A stretch of 64,000 nucleotides of DNA, taken from contig OY365819.1 in the NCBI GenBank assembly GCA_959347315.1, positions 25,945,995 to 26,009,994 of the forward strand, in the 5' to 3' direction. The notes under the pieces were generated by a model. The model ran no database searches and was not told the DNA's origin. It saw nothing but the letters and a program-made list of their open reading frames with translations. This DNA comes from Bimastos eiseni (Eukaryota; Annelida; Clitellata; Crassiclitellata; Lumbricidae). This document shows, piece after piece, positions 22,313 through 32,850 of the stretch (its first letter is position 1; every line of letters starts with the position of its first letter). The translations under genes and the position numbers were made by a program.

Positions 22313-22525
22313 AGAGTTGCCGCATAGAGACCCAAATTGAACCAGTATACAGCGGCAGGCAAATTACATGCTCTCTGGTTCAGGGTTATAATAAATTATT
22401 CAGTGGTAAAAACCCAATTCTGAACCAGAGAGCATGTAATAATTTATTATAACCCTGAACCAGAGAGCATGTAATTTGTCTGCCGCTGTATAATGGTTCA
22501 ATTTGGGTCTCTGTGCGGCAACTCT
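22313..22525. repeat. Long inverted repeat, arms about 88 bp
   Basis: The left arm (22313-22400) and right arm (about 22437-22525) are reverse complements with few mismatches, separated by about 36 bp that itself repeats part of the arm. It lies 120-330 bp downstream of the stop codon of the peptide gene. An AATAAA on the minus strand (22448-22443) sits in the right arm. Confidence 0.9.
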
Positions 22526-22531
22526 AGACAT

Positions 22532-22611
22532 CAGTGCTTTCGAAGGTTAGGATTTAGGTAATCCTATTATATTATATTAGGGTTACCTAAATCCTACCTT
22601 CGAAAGCACTG
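22532..22611. repeat. 80-bp hairpin downstream of the peptide gene
   Basis: The arms read CAGTGCTTTCGAAGG... and ...CCTTCGAAAGCACTG, about 34 bp each with one or two mismatches, around a TATTATATTATAT loop. The hairpin starts 35 bases after the stop codon of the peptide gene on the minus strand. It could be a small MITE or a structured 3' untranslated element. Confidence 0.9.
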
Positions 22612-22645
22612 ATTATACGAATTACTTGTAAAGCTACTCGTATAA

Positions 22646-22785
22646 TTATTGAAACTCACACTTGTTGATGCATTTAGACAGATCATTTGAGGAACTGTTA
22701 CAACCATCAATGCAATCGCCTGCTTTGTCTTCATCGCAGTCATCGCGCTTTAATCTTACCAGCGGATCGATCGATACCGTTGCAC
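22646..22785 (-). CDS. Cysteine-rich secreted peptide precursor, exon with mature peptide
   Basis: This exon begins after the acceptor 'CATTATAG' (22793-22786) in phase 1 and ends with TAA at 22648-22646. It encodes 45 residues plus the split glycine. First comes a short acidic-poor propeptide ending in Lys-Arg, a typical prohormone convertase site. A 32-residue peptide with five cysteines follows. The spacing is C-x7-C-x3-C-x9-C-x3-C. The last four cysteines form the C-x3-C ... C-x3-C pattern of helical hairpin peptides (alpha-hairpinin-like); that comparison concerns spacing only. The peptide is acidic at its start and ends in Glu-Phe-Gln. The role is unknown: signalling, defence or venom-type peptide are all possible. 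The phase fits the signal-peptide exon exactly. Confidence 0.65.
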
Positions 22786-23159
22786 CTATAATGAAAATGG
22801 ACCACATTATTATCACAGCTCAAAATGGCATGTGTAACTTTTAAGACACGTTGATTCACATTTATCTAAAATCAGCTTCAATGCTAAAATAGTAATATTA
22901 GTAGTAGTAATAAAAATAATGATGATAATAATGATAATTAGTTTTATTATAGTATTAATAATAATGAAACTAACGACCTCAGTATTGAGGATGTCAAGAG
23001 AGATGCCAAGGATCGGAACTGGTATCCGGTTAGCCACTGCGTTATATGAATAAGTACACATGTAAATGTGATGTAGTAGTAGAAACCCAAAAGGAGAGTG
23101 GAGGAAAATCGGCATGGTAAGATTAATGGCATGATTTAACGAGATTTCTCCAGAGTCAA

Positions 23160-23480
23160 AATCCGGGTCATTAAAGAGCGCAGCGGACTCTCCAGATCTG
23201 GCGGCGAAAGACTTGATGGTGTCACCATCATACCTTGGTCAAGAGGTCGTCGTCTGATGCAGTATGCCACGGTCCGAATACTTTTGCAGCATTGTATGAG
23301 CATTTAACATCGCAAAACGTAGGTACTGCAGCGGAAAATTCGATTAATGCAAATACGCAGCAATCTCGCAGTCACCTCCAAAAGACGTCTTCCAAAAGAC
23401 TGATATTACATCCGCTAACAGAGAAACTTGACCATTCCCGATGGATGGCCATCAAAGCTCACTACACGGGAGACTGAATT
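23160..23480 (+). pseudogene. Fragment of an endonuclease-type LINE, C-terminal domain
   Basis: A frame near 23205-23270 reads 'LDGVTIIPWSRGRRL', matching the 'PDGVTLIPWTRGRCLAWD' motif of the LINE at 26925-29879. Further pieces downstream (AAENSINANT..., HLQKTS) align in order with its tail. Stops and shifts are frequent, so this is an old 3' fragment. It lies in the intron of the peptide gene, on the opposite strand. Confidence 0.6.
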
Positions 23481-24318
23481 CCTTCTCTGCCTATCACTTC
23501 CTATGGATTGGGATTTAGTGAGGGTGGCGGTTGCATTGTGCACAGTCGCCGCCCCACTCTATTGACGCAACTTGGTCAAGGGACTTTGAACATCCATGCC
23601 CTCTGTCGTCTGTCGACGGCAATACGTTGGTTGGTGTCACACTTGTGTGTGGACACACCATTGGTGGCTCATTCAGCTTACTGTGCAATGTTTTTGATAA
23701 CTGTCGTAATTTCGCAAACATATTCGTTGGAAATTATATTTAACATCACATAGGCTAGCGCAAAGAATGCATCTGAGTAGCAAACTTGAGGGGCGCTATA
23801 TAAATGCTCGAAAAATTACTATGCAATTGTGCTTTTGGCTGACTTGTCACCGCAAGGGTCTTGTTCGCTGAGTTATGGCCATGTTGCTCGACGTGGTGTG
23901 CTTAATGACATTGATCTATGATCTGAAAACCACGCAGGCGCGCATTAGCCAAAGACAATTTATGATATTACTATGACGAAGACTATTAAGATTCGATAGC
24001 AAATAATGGTAAACGAATTAAAAAAACAATACGGTAAAAAATATAAAAAAATAGATCTTAAAAAAATGCAAGAAATTGATTCTCTTTGAACTTCAACGCA
24101 CGAATAGCTGGATATCAGGTCTTCTTTCTCATTAGAACAATTAAGTTAAGTAAGTTGTGAAATGTATTTCCTGTGCAGAAAGCAATATCTATCTGTATTT
24201 TATACCTTGTATTTATACATAGTGAGTGTAGGTCTTCGTAATCTAATCATCAGCTTAATCGAAACGCTTAAGGCTCTTTAACTAGTTTAACACAATAACA
24301 CAAATAAAATTGTCTCAC

Positions 24319-24379
24319 CCTGGGTGACCGTGAGAAGCATGGGGAGCATGAGAAGGCTCATGAAAATGAATTTCTTCAT
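24319..24379 (-). CDS. Cysteine-rich secreted peptide precursor, signal-peptide exon
   Basis: The start codon at 24379 directly follows an acceptor-like 'ATAATTTCAG'. Twenty codons encode a textbook signal peptide: Met-Lys-Lys, then a hydrophobic core rich in Leu, Met and Phe, ending Thr-Val-Thr-Gln. The exon ends after one base of the next codon at the strong donor CAGG|GTGAGA (donor 24318-24313). Joined in phase 1 to 22785-22646 it gives a 66-residue precursor. The intron is about 1.5 kb and contains a LINE fragment at 23160-23480. The acceptor before the ATG implies a non-coding first exon upstream, for which 25128-24995 is a candidate. Confidence 0.65.
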
Positions 24380-24477
24380 CTGAAATTATATAATGTGCCG
24401 ATTAAAATATTAACGTCATAATATTCTAGCCGGTCAATGTGAGACTTCATGCAGCAGAAGAAAACATTGGACACAGA

Positions 24478-24481
24478 GAGC

Positions 24482-24531
<50 letters not shown>

Positions 24532-24620
24532 AATAGAGAGAGAGAGAGAAAGAGACTGAGATACAAATATAGAGAGGCAGAGATATATATTGAAAGAGAA
24601 TGAGAACCAGAGACAGAGAG
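24478..24620. repeat. (AG)n and (ACAG)n microsatellite
   Basis: A run of GA, then about eight ACAG units, then GA again. It lies just upstream of the signal-peptide exon on the minus strand. Confidence 0.95.
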
Positions 24621-24994
24621 ACAGAGAAAGAGAATATCGGATTTATAGACGGCTAAAGACAACGATGGACAGTGTGAGAACCAGAGGTAAAGAGGGGAAT
24701 AGAGAAAGATGATGAGACGGAAGATGATACAGAATCAAAGACAGAAGAGATATAGAATTATAATTATGTAGTTAGTCACCAAGAAACCAATATCAAATAT
24801 TGATTTTTATCCTAGTATCTGATTTCATGCTTTGATTATCCACTTGTCCTCGATCTATTTCCTCGATCACCATAAATTGGAAAGAAGGCTTATCTCATTC
24901 CCAGTACAAATCTAAATCACTCCATGTAGCTTTCTCCATCGTACAAATTTAATTCACTAAGTGTAGCTGCCGTTATCGTACATGTGTAGCTTAC

Positions 24995-25128
24995 AAATTA
25001 TCTTAGTCTGCTCAAACGACACAAGAAGAAGTCCAACCTTTTCAACTCTTGAAATCTCTTTTATAACTTCTTCGGCAACACAGCAATTGACAATACAACG
25101 AGAAGGACGAACTGAAGACGAACACGAT
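24995..25128 (-). other. Possible 5' untranslated exon of the peptide gene
   Basis: Downstream of a TATA box on the minus strand, this stretch ends at a good donor (TTT|GTAAGC, 24994 onward). It could splice to the acceptor at 24380. The start at 25128 is an estimate from TATA spacing. Part of the stretch is open for translation, but no start of a recognisable protein is seen. Confidence 0.3.
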
Positions 25129-25148
25129 GAGCCGTATCTTCTCATCGA

Positions 25149-25156
25149 TATTTATA
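25149..25156 (-). promoter_or_regulatory. TATA box (TATAAATA), putative promoter of the peptide gene
   Basis: TATAAATA on the minus strand (25156-25149) lies 28 bases before an initiator-like TCATCG. It is about 770 bp upstream of the signal-peptide ATG. The assignment rests on position and consensus only. Confidence 0.35.
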
Positions 25157-25755
25157 CAGTTACGACTAATTTAATAATTCTATAATCCATCTACTAATGG
25201 CCGATTTAACGTGTTTCAAAACGCTTCAATTTGTAATAGTCTAGAAGCCTCCTGTCAATGTTATTGCCGAAGTAGGCATTTGATGGTTTTGTTTATTTGA
25301 ACAAATTATTATAATAGCGCCTAATATTATTACGCAATTACATCCATTTACATTTTATTACCAACCACATTTTAAATTAATTTCCTTTAGCTTTTTTGTA
25401 TTTTACCAGATGATACTATAAACTCGACGTTTTCTGTCGTCTCGGTAACTCGCCAAAACCAAATTATTGCGCTTAGTTGAAATCGCGGAAATAGTCTCGC
25501 ATGCTTTTGTAATTAGCATAAATTGTCGTTTAATTAAAAAGCGACAAACCGCATTATGAGTACAGACACAATATGAACGAATGATTACAAGGTATTACTG
25601 TTTACAACAGTCGAAGTTAATCGTTGGTAGCCACGCAGGACTCATTACGCTATACGTACGCCTGATTTAACCAATTAGCGCACGCTCCCCCACACGCCCA
25701 TCTTATTTTCATAACACTGCCAACTTCCCGTCAAGATACCTTTACTAGGATACTA
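25157..25755. other. No recognised gene or element
   Basis: About 600 bp upstream of the peptide-gene TATA box. Nothing recognised. Confidence 0.5.
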
Positions 25756-26175
25756 GGACGGTTCATCCCCGTACGCTTCATCAGGTGGACTGTTCATCAT
25801 ATGACGTTTCATCCCCGAAGGATTCATCACCAATAATTCATATTTCCTTGACTCACTTGCTTCGCTACTTCGAGGCAATTTAATTTTTCATCAATCCCGC
25901 TTCCATCTAGACATATTTTTCTCATCAATCCAGTTACTAATTAAGTATGGTTATTTTCATCAATTCTGCTTCCATTCGATTAAGCAGATTTTTCTCATCA
26001 ATCGAGCTACTATATTGGGATGATTATTTTCATCAATCCCGCTTCCTCATAGGAAGAGAGAATTGCCACGAATTTGTGAAGCAATAAAGTATTGATTATT
26101 GGTGATCAATCGTCCGGAAATGAAACGTTCTATGATGAACAGTCCACATGATGAAACGTCCGTGATGAATCGTCC
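25756..26175. mobile_element. Foldback element with GGACG-TTCATC end repeats
   Basis: Both ends consist of 13-14 bp subrepeats of the type GGACGTTTCATCC. In inverted orientation they are followed by a shared 'GTGGACTGTTCATCATA' and 'CACCAATAAT'. The inverted ends are about 130 bp. The core (25885-26055) contains several copies of the 33-bp module 'TTTTCATCAATCCCGCTTCC'. A half copy of the left end lies at 33601-33730. No coding sequence. Confidence 0.75.
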
Positions 26176-26924
26176 GCATTCCCTATAATAGTCAACCTCT
26201 GCTAGCACGCCTCAGCTATAGCATCATTGCAGGAAACCCTAGCCAGGATAATTAGCCCAGGGGCTTCCAGATAAGGAGTATCCGGAGGCAAATGCCTCCA
26301 ATTTCGGGTAGGGAGGTTGGTTATTTTTTGAATCCTTGGTTGGGGAATCTTGCCTTCCTGCCACCTGGGATCAACGGTTTGCCTCCATAATTCAGAGGAG
26401 GATAGACGCCCCTGCCTTAGCCAGGATACTGTCGTCCGGAATAATAATAATTAAATTTTCCCACAGCTGCTCTCAGAATTGGAGACATCAGCTACTAACA
26501 CTGCATTTCTTATCTTCCCTATAGAATAAAGGAAGTTACAAATAGTGTGTTCTTGTCAGCCAAATGAAATAATATCCGCTTTTATCTGATAAATTATTAT
26601 AATGATATTTTCTGGTGGCTTATTTGAATTATTCTGTCCACCGATCAGCGTGTAAAACTTGGATCTGCCAGCGTTCAAAAGACGTGCTGCTGCTCTCTTG
26701 TGAGAGAGAGAACTTTTACTGATTATTGGTCCCAACCTCATGATTCTAATCTTACAAAATTAAATGCCTTTAGACATTATGCCTTTGTGTTCGGTTTACG
26801 AGTCTCAGTATAACGCATTAAACGCATTAGGCATATATATATATATATATTTGAATTGATGGCCGATTGCCATGCTTTAAGGCCAGCGACGTCAACGTTG
26901 CCAATGGCAACGATTACTGTTTAA
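26176..26924. other. No recognised gene; (TA)n tract at 26832-26852
   Basis: Mixed sequence with a short TA microsatellite just before the LINE at 26925. The true 5' end of that LINE may lie in this stretch, since no upstream boundary could be recognised. Confidence 0.5.
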
Positions 26925-29879
26925 ATGGCGGCGCATTTGAAAACAAGCCGAATTGAAACTCAGATGAGTCAAAAACCATGTAAGGGCCAGGGGGTTTGCG
27001 GGGTGTGTTGGTTGTCCTTCAAAACCCATGCCTCAGATGGCACGATGCACCAGCACGGCTCTCGAACCGCCCCTTGTCCAGGTTCTGACCAGCCACCGGC
27101 GGACGGCCCTTTAAAGCATAATACCACAAGACAGTCGTCTTCTACCACTAGCGTGCAGATCTTTTACTCACGGGAGCTGTCGACGGACGTTGGGCCGATC
27201 GCTTCTCAGCTCTCACATCCTGCTTCACACGGTCTTCTCATTAAGAGAATCCCAAAAGCAGCAAGGCCATCTTGTGCTGCTATCCTGGCCGATATAATCC
27301 AAGCAATTGTAAAAGAACCAAATTGCGTTGCAAAATGGTTCGATTTGCTGGCCTACGGTGGAACTGTACTAGTGAAGCCAAGAAGAGGTGGACGAAAGCA
27401 CAACATGACCAAGATGATTTTGTCGCGCATTACTGAATGGGGACTGCAGGGGCCAGACCTGTCGACTAACGATGAATTGACATCGACGTCAAGTCGTAAG
27501 CTCAAGTCCGCTAAATGCGACCACGCCAAGTATTTAGCCTCAACAGTTGCAAGCAAGCTGGAGGAAGGCAATTTCAAAGCAGCCATCCGTCTCATCTGCA
27601 GCGACGATAAGCCGGCGCTGGACACACCGGAAACACTAGCTGCGCTTAAGAAAAAGCACCCGCCTGCGCCAGTGGACAGGAGAACACCGTGTGATCCAGA
27701 CAGTTCGGATCGCTTCATCCCGCTTCAAGTTTCTAAAGAAGATGTCGCTAAGGCAATCTCCTCTTTCCCTGCGGGTTCGGCTGGTGGTCCAGATGGCATA
27801 ACTCCACAACACTCAAAGGATCTGATAGCCTGTGGAGTAGACGACAATATCGTGCAACATCTATCTGATCTTGTCAATCTGCTCCTAAAGGGAGGTCTAT
27901 CCGAAAAGGTGAATGAGGTCATCTATGGGGCAAACCTTTTAGCCCTGAGCAAGAAGGACGGAGGCATAAGACCGATCGCCGTGGGCTACACATGGCGTCG
28001 TCTGGCGGCAAAAGTGCGCTAATTCGCATGCGGTAACAAGGCTGTCTCAACTGCTCGCCCCCATTCACCTTGGGGTAGGCATTCCAGGAGGCGCTGAGGC
28101 AGCTGTCCATGCGACACGTCGTTGGATAACCACAATGCCTGAAGACAGCGTCCTAGTGAAGCTCGACTTCGTCAATGCCTTTAACACTCTGCGCAGAGAT
28201 TGTCTTCTAGAGGCAGTTGCTAGAGAGATCCCAGAACTCTACCACTTTGCTCACGCTGCCTATTCAAACCGTCCACTGTTGTGCTATGGTTCAAACATAA
28301 TTCGATCCGAAGAAGGAACGCAGCAAGGCGATCCTTTGGGACCTCTGGAATTCTGTCTTGTGCTGCAACCGATTCTGATGAAGCTTCGATCGGATCTGCG
28401 TATCGGATATCTGGATGACCTGACATTGGGAGGTAACAAGGAAACAGTGGCGGACGACGTTAAATTAATCGAGCAGGAATCAAAGAATCTGGGATTGCTA
28501 TTGAACCGCAACAAATGTGAAATCATGTGTCACAACACCCAGATGCCGAACAATGACCCTGCGTTTCAAGAGTTCACGAGCATAGCCCTCAAGGACATGA
28601 CCTTGTTGGGTGCACCTCTGATTCCAGGTCCAGCTGTGAACATGGTCGTTAATTCAAAGGCTAATGACCTCGAGATGGCAATCGGAAGATTGTCCTTGCT
28701 TTATACACATGACGCTCTTGTTCTGCTGAGAAACAGTCTAAGTGTACCGAAGCTCTTGTACAGTCTGCGCACAGCCGTCTGCGCTGATTGCCCGGGCTTG
28801 GCTCGGTTTAATCAACTGCTGAGAGAAGGACTGTCAACCATTTTAAATGTGGACCTTGACAATGACCGTTGGCTCCAGGCTTCTTTGCCGGTGAGAGATG
28901 GTGGTCTGGGAGTTCGTTGTGCATCTACGCTGGCACTTTCTGCCTTTCTGGCTTCTGCTGCTAGTACAAGCGAACTCCAGGCATGCATCCTACCACCGAC
29001 AGAGTCTGCTGAGGAACCATATGAACTTGCAAGTTCAGCACTCAACGCTTGGAAGACCCTGACAGATGCAGAACCACCAACAGGATCAGCGAGTCATCGC
29101 CAGAAAGAATGGGACCTCCGATTCACAGACAAGGCATGGAAAAGTCTGCTGGGGTACAATAACAATCCATGTGACCGTGCTCGCCTGCCTCCTCACGAGC
29201 ACCTCATTCTGGAGACTGGATGCTAGCGCCCTCTGTGACTGCCCTAGGCCTGCGCCTCTCAAACGAGGATGTACGACTGGCAGCCGGGTTGAGGCTAGGA
29301 ACGACGCTCTGCGAGCCACATTTGTGTCACCAATGTCAAGAGAGCGTCGACGCAAAAGGGCTCCATGGACTAATTTGTAGAAGAGGCAGCGGAAAACATC
29401 AACGACATAGCATGTTGAACGATGTCATCAGGAGAGCTCTTGGCAGGGCGAAGATTCCAGCGCAAAAGGAACCTCTCGGCTTGGTAAGAGAAGATGGAAA
29501 GATACCGGACGGCGTCACGCTCATTCCTTGGACACGTGGTCGATGTCTGGCATGGGATGTGACAGTGCCCGACACCTACGCCAAGTCACATCTTGTCGAC
29601 ACATCTATCAGAGCTGGCGAAGCAGCCGAACGCGCAGCTAAGACGAAGAGGGCCAAGTATTCCACCATAACCAACACCCACGACTTCGTAGCCCTCTCCT
29701 TGGAATCCGGCGGCGCTTGGAGCAGTGAAGGACTGCAGTTCATCTCAGAGTTGGGTAGTCGAACGAGTGCTGCAACCCACGATCCAATGGAGACGTCATT
29801 TCTGTTCCAACGTATCTCGGTTGTTCTTCAGCGTGGGAACGCCGCCTGCCTCTTCGGGACATTGCCAACACTCACTTAG
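26925..29879 (+). pseudogene. Reverse transcriptase (YLDD) plus restriction-like endonuclease polyprotein, two frameshifts
   Basis: Block 1 (26925-28022) starts with a zinc finger (C-x2-C ... H-G ... CPGS, residues 25-52) and enters the RT fingers (SAGGPDGITPQHSKDL; LSKKDGGIRPIAVG). A one-base insertion near 28015 shifts the frame. Block 2 (to 29226) has 'VKLDFVNAFNTLRRD', 'GTQQGDPLGPLEF' and the catalytic motif IGYLDD (YLDD at 28408-28419). A one-base loss near 29190 leads into block 3, ending at 29877-29879. That block carries C-x2-C-x8-H-x3-C from 29325 and then 'KIPDGVTLIPWTRGRCLAWD', the PD...D core of the endonuclease. YLDD instead of YADD/FADD is unusual for LINEs. Similar proteins are widespread in invertebrate assemblies from memory, but I cannot name the clade with confidence. 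Confidence 0.8.
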
Positions 29880-29927
29880 CTCATCATGGGCGATAACAGC
29901 ATAATGTGAAACATATATTATAATAAA

Positions 29928-29970
<43 letters not shown>
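26925..29970 (+). mobile_element. Non-LTR retrotransposon with restriction-like endonuclease, near full length
   Basis: One long reading frame broken by two single-base shifts is followed by a short 3' end and an (AAT)n tail (29913-29970). The order is N-terminal zinc finger, reverse transcriptase, then CCHC motif and PD-type endonuclease. This is the architecture of the early-branching LINEs that carry an endonuclease downstream of the RT (R2/NeSL/CRE type). Target duplications were not identified. Confidence 0.8.
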
Positions 29971-31689
29971 TGTATTATAGAAGAACTAAATATAATAATA
30001 ATAATCATAATCTAATTATAATCTATAATCTCATTATAATTATAACCTAGTTATAATCTAATTATAATCTATAATCCAATTATTATTATTATTATTGAAA
30101 TATCAAAGTATACAATTTTATTCAATTTTTAAGTAAATGAACTGCGGAACATAAATGAATAAGTCTCTATGAGACTTCGAAGTCACACTCCGAGAAGTAA
30201 TTGCAGAGGTTTCACTGGTTGGCGATCGAGAAGACCCCACCCATCCTCTTTCGGTACTATACTCCCCGGTATTCAAGATGAGTCGTTAAAGTCGTCGTCT
30301 TTTTCTTAATTGTCTTCGTTTTTTCCATCATAGGGATATATGAAGAAGTGGTTTCACATGTCTTTCCTCTCGGTGATATTTCGAGACATCATCTCTCTTG
30401 TGTTGATGAGTTTCATCATTCGTCCTTCAGCATCCTCTCCTCTGGCAACTCGCATATCCCGGTGAAGGTTTGGTCGTATACCCCGCACTGCTTTCCATGC
30501 AGGGGTATCACGAACTTAGAGGTGGAATATTGGGCAATTGTGCAGCAAAGGTTTTAGGTGCATGCTGCCCCATTTTTGGCCACTATTTCACTGATTTTGT
30601 TTATCAGAGTTTAAGCAAATAAGCGATGTTCAAATCTTTTATCTAAGCATTGTACAGCATACGTGTATTTCCAAATAGGCATTGTCAGAATAGAACATTA
30701 TCTTTCAGCTGTGTACAATTTAATTAAGTAGATATCGCTCTATATATCAATATATGTTTTGTATATACAAATACTGGAGAAACCAGACGAGCAAGCACTA
30801 ATTATTTATAAAATATAAACGACAAGAATACATTATACATATATATATATTGAGTCACTGATATATGTTCTGTATGTATGGGTATTGAAGAAATAAGACA
30901 AGTAAGCAATAATTCTAGCTTTCTTTATTTTATCCAATTCTTATTGATTCATTGCAAATATTTTTCTTAAAGGAATTTTGGTTTTAAATCTAAATACTAT
31001 AAATTTCTATTGAAAAAGTAAGCACGTGCAACCATGGGCTTGCATCACATTAGAAGAGTTTCACATAAATAATTTCCCCTTTAAAAATAATGAAACATTT
31101 GAATAGATAAGAAATGCTATGTTTGCCATGATTATAAACTATGATGATGGTCACAAGCATTTTCAGCTCTTTATTTTCACGTCATGTTTCTTAATTAAAC
31201 TTCAGTCAAATACGGCATAACTGTCGTTTGAAAATATTTTATGAGCATTGGGCAAGCACACATTAACACTTTAAGGACAATTCTAATACTCCATTGTCCT
31301 CAAAGTGTTAAAGCTGTAATCAAAATGCATGTAGTCATAAGGCGCAATTACGGAATGAAACGTGAGTAGTTATAGGCTAATTCGTTACATCATGATCAAT
31401 AAACCTTTCTAAAATTTAGTTACGTAAGATATGTAAAGGGCAAAACCAAGTAGAAATCATTATATTGGCATATATTGTTACCTGGGATCTGAATAATGAA
31501 AAGTAAATATGACTGTTTAGTTTCTGATAACTATATATTTTTGTCTGAAACAGGTAGCCTTGTATACGCTGGTTGAGAAAACGGGGTCTGAAGTCACTGA
31601 AAAGTTTGGCGAATCGACAGCGAAACAGTTTCAGCTTGTCAGCATTATAGATTTGCTTCTCTCGGATCCAGATCCAAGTCTGGATTCAC
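29971..31689. other. No gene; AT-rich repeats and probable 3' untranslated region of the VWA receptor
   Basis: 29985-30095 is AT-rich with 'TATAATCTAATTATAATC' repeats. A (TA)n tract lies at 30838-30850. On the minus strand an AATAAA at 31175-31170 is about 515 bases past the stop codon of the receptor gene and could be its poly(A) signal. Confidence 0.5.
31263..31311. mobile_element. Minimal hairpin with TTAA ends (49 bp)
   Basis: TTAACACTTTAAGGACAAT and ATTGTCCTCAAAGTGTTAA pair with one mismatch around an 11-base loop. TTAA at both ends and a C-rich/CTTT end recall piggyBac-like MITEs reduced to their termini. A structured 3' untranslated element of the receptor gene is the alternative. 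Confidence 0.5.
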
Positions 31690-32666
31690 TCATTTCAAAA
31701 CAAAATTCAAGATGGGGTACATTTCTTCCGGCTCGACATCCGTGTATCGATTCAATTGGTTCTGATCTACTTCTATGTATTGGGTAGCTTCTTCAGAATC
31801 CAGGTTTATGCATCGATACACTTCATTCAGACCCCGAGACATGTTTTGCTTCACATCTTTCGAGGCCATATCCATGTATTCGTTAACTTCCTTTGGACTC
31901 AACTTCACGCATTGGTTCACGTTATTCTGACCCAGATAGATGCATTCGTTCATCTGTTTAGTAGCCAGATCCATATATTGGCTCACTTCTTTTTGGGCAA
32001 CTTCGTTTGAAACCAGATCCAAGCATGGATTCACATCTTTTGAAACTAGATCCAAGTATGGATTCACTTCTTTTGAAACTAGATCCAGGTATGGATTCAC
32101 TTCTTTCTGACCATGACCAAAGCATTTGTTCGTTTCGCTCGAAACTGGATCTTCATGTATGTAGGACATCACTTCCTTTGGGTTCCAAGTAGATTTTTCG
32201 ACAACCATGTTATCACTGACTTCTTCACGGTTGAGATCCGCATAAGTAGGCCTATTGATTGAAACAGATTCCTCATTAGGCTTGGGAAATGTTTCAGGCT
32301 CACCAGTGCCTACATTGCAAGCGTCTGCTTTCTGTTGATCTATTTCTCCGTCAACTGTGATCTCATCCAAAAGCCTTAAATACCCGACGTCTTTTCCCAT
32401 TATTCCTTCATTTAGCATCTGTTTCCCTCTGTCCATGATTTCTCTCTCAGGCTCATCAAAGATCGATTCATATTTATTGTATCCATACGCATCAGACATC
32501 ATCGTCTCTTCTCTCATATGTTCATACATGCTATCTACTCTCGTCACAGATCCTTCAGTGTTTTCTGCGACTTCTTCTAGAGAAAACCCAATTGAGTCAT
32601 ATCCAACATCCTCATAAATACTAGGAAGATTGGGAAGTCTCCTGGTTTTCATTCTTCTGTCGACGT
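31690..32666 (-). CDS. VWA receptor, cytoplasmic tail exon with 11-residue tyrosine repeats
   Basis: The exon starts after 'TTCTTCACATTTCAG' (acceptor AG 32668-32667) in phase 1 and ends with TGA at 31692-31690, giving 324 residues plus a split aspartate. It begins with a basic juxtamembrane stretch (VDRRMKTRR). An acidic region follows with scattered tyrosines in SH2-ligand-like contexts (YEDV, YDSI, YEHM, YESI, YLRL, YADL). From 32103 down to 31693 it is almost entirely an 11-residue repeat with consensus E-V-N-x-Y-x-D-L-x-S-K. One unit contains YMDM, the classical PI3-kinase SH2 ligand; another has S-Q-Y-M-D-L, an ITIM-like form. There is no kinase or other catalytic domain. The open frame extends upstream of the acceptor only through low-complexity GA repeat and is not counted. 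Confidence 0.65.
31693..32103 (-). repeat. 33-bp coding minisatellite (11-residue repeat, 12 units)
   Basis: Units of exactly 33 bp run from 32103 to 31693. Three units are followed by a 5-residue interruption (31990-32004), then nine more. Units 1 and 2 are identical in protein. The tyrosine at position 5 is kept in six units and replaced by cysteine in four, a single-base change in each. Confidence 0.85.
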
Positions 32667-32759
32667 CTGAAATGTGAAGAAATATAACTAAAAGTTCGGT
32701 GACCATATACATGTGCATCTGATCAGTGGGCCGATAATAGCAACATTCAGTGTGAATGT

Positions 32760-32850
32760 GAGTGAGGGAATGAGAGGGAGTGACAGCGAGAGAGAGAGAC
32801 AGAGACAGAAAGAAAGAAAGAGAGAGAGAGGGGAAAGAAAGAAAAAAGAG
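32760..32850. repeat. GA-rich simple repeat
   Basis: GAGA and AAAG runs in the intron just upstream of the tail exon. Apparent serine/leucine-rich translation on the minus strand is an artefact of the repeat. Confidence 0.9.
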
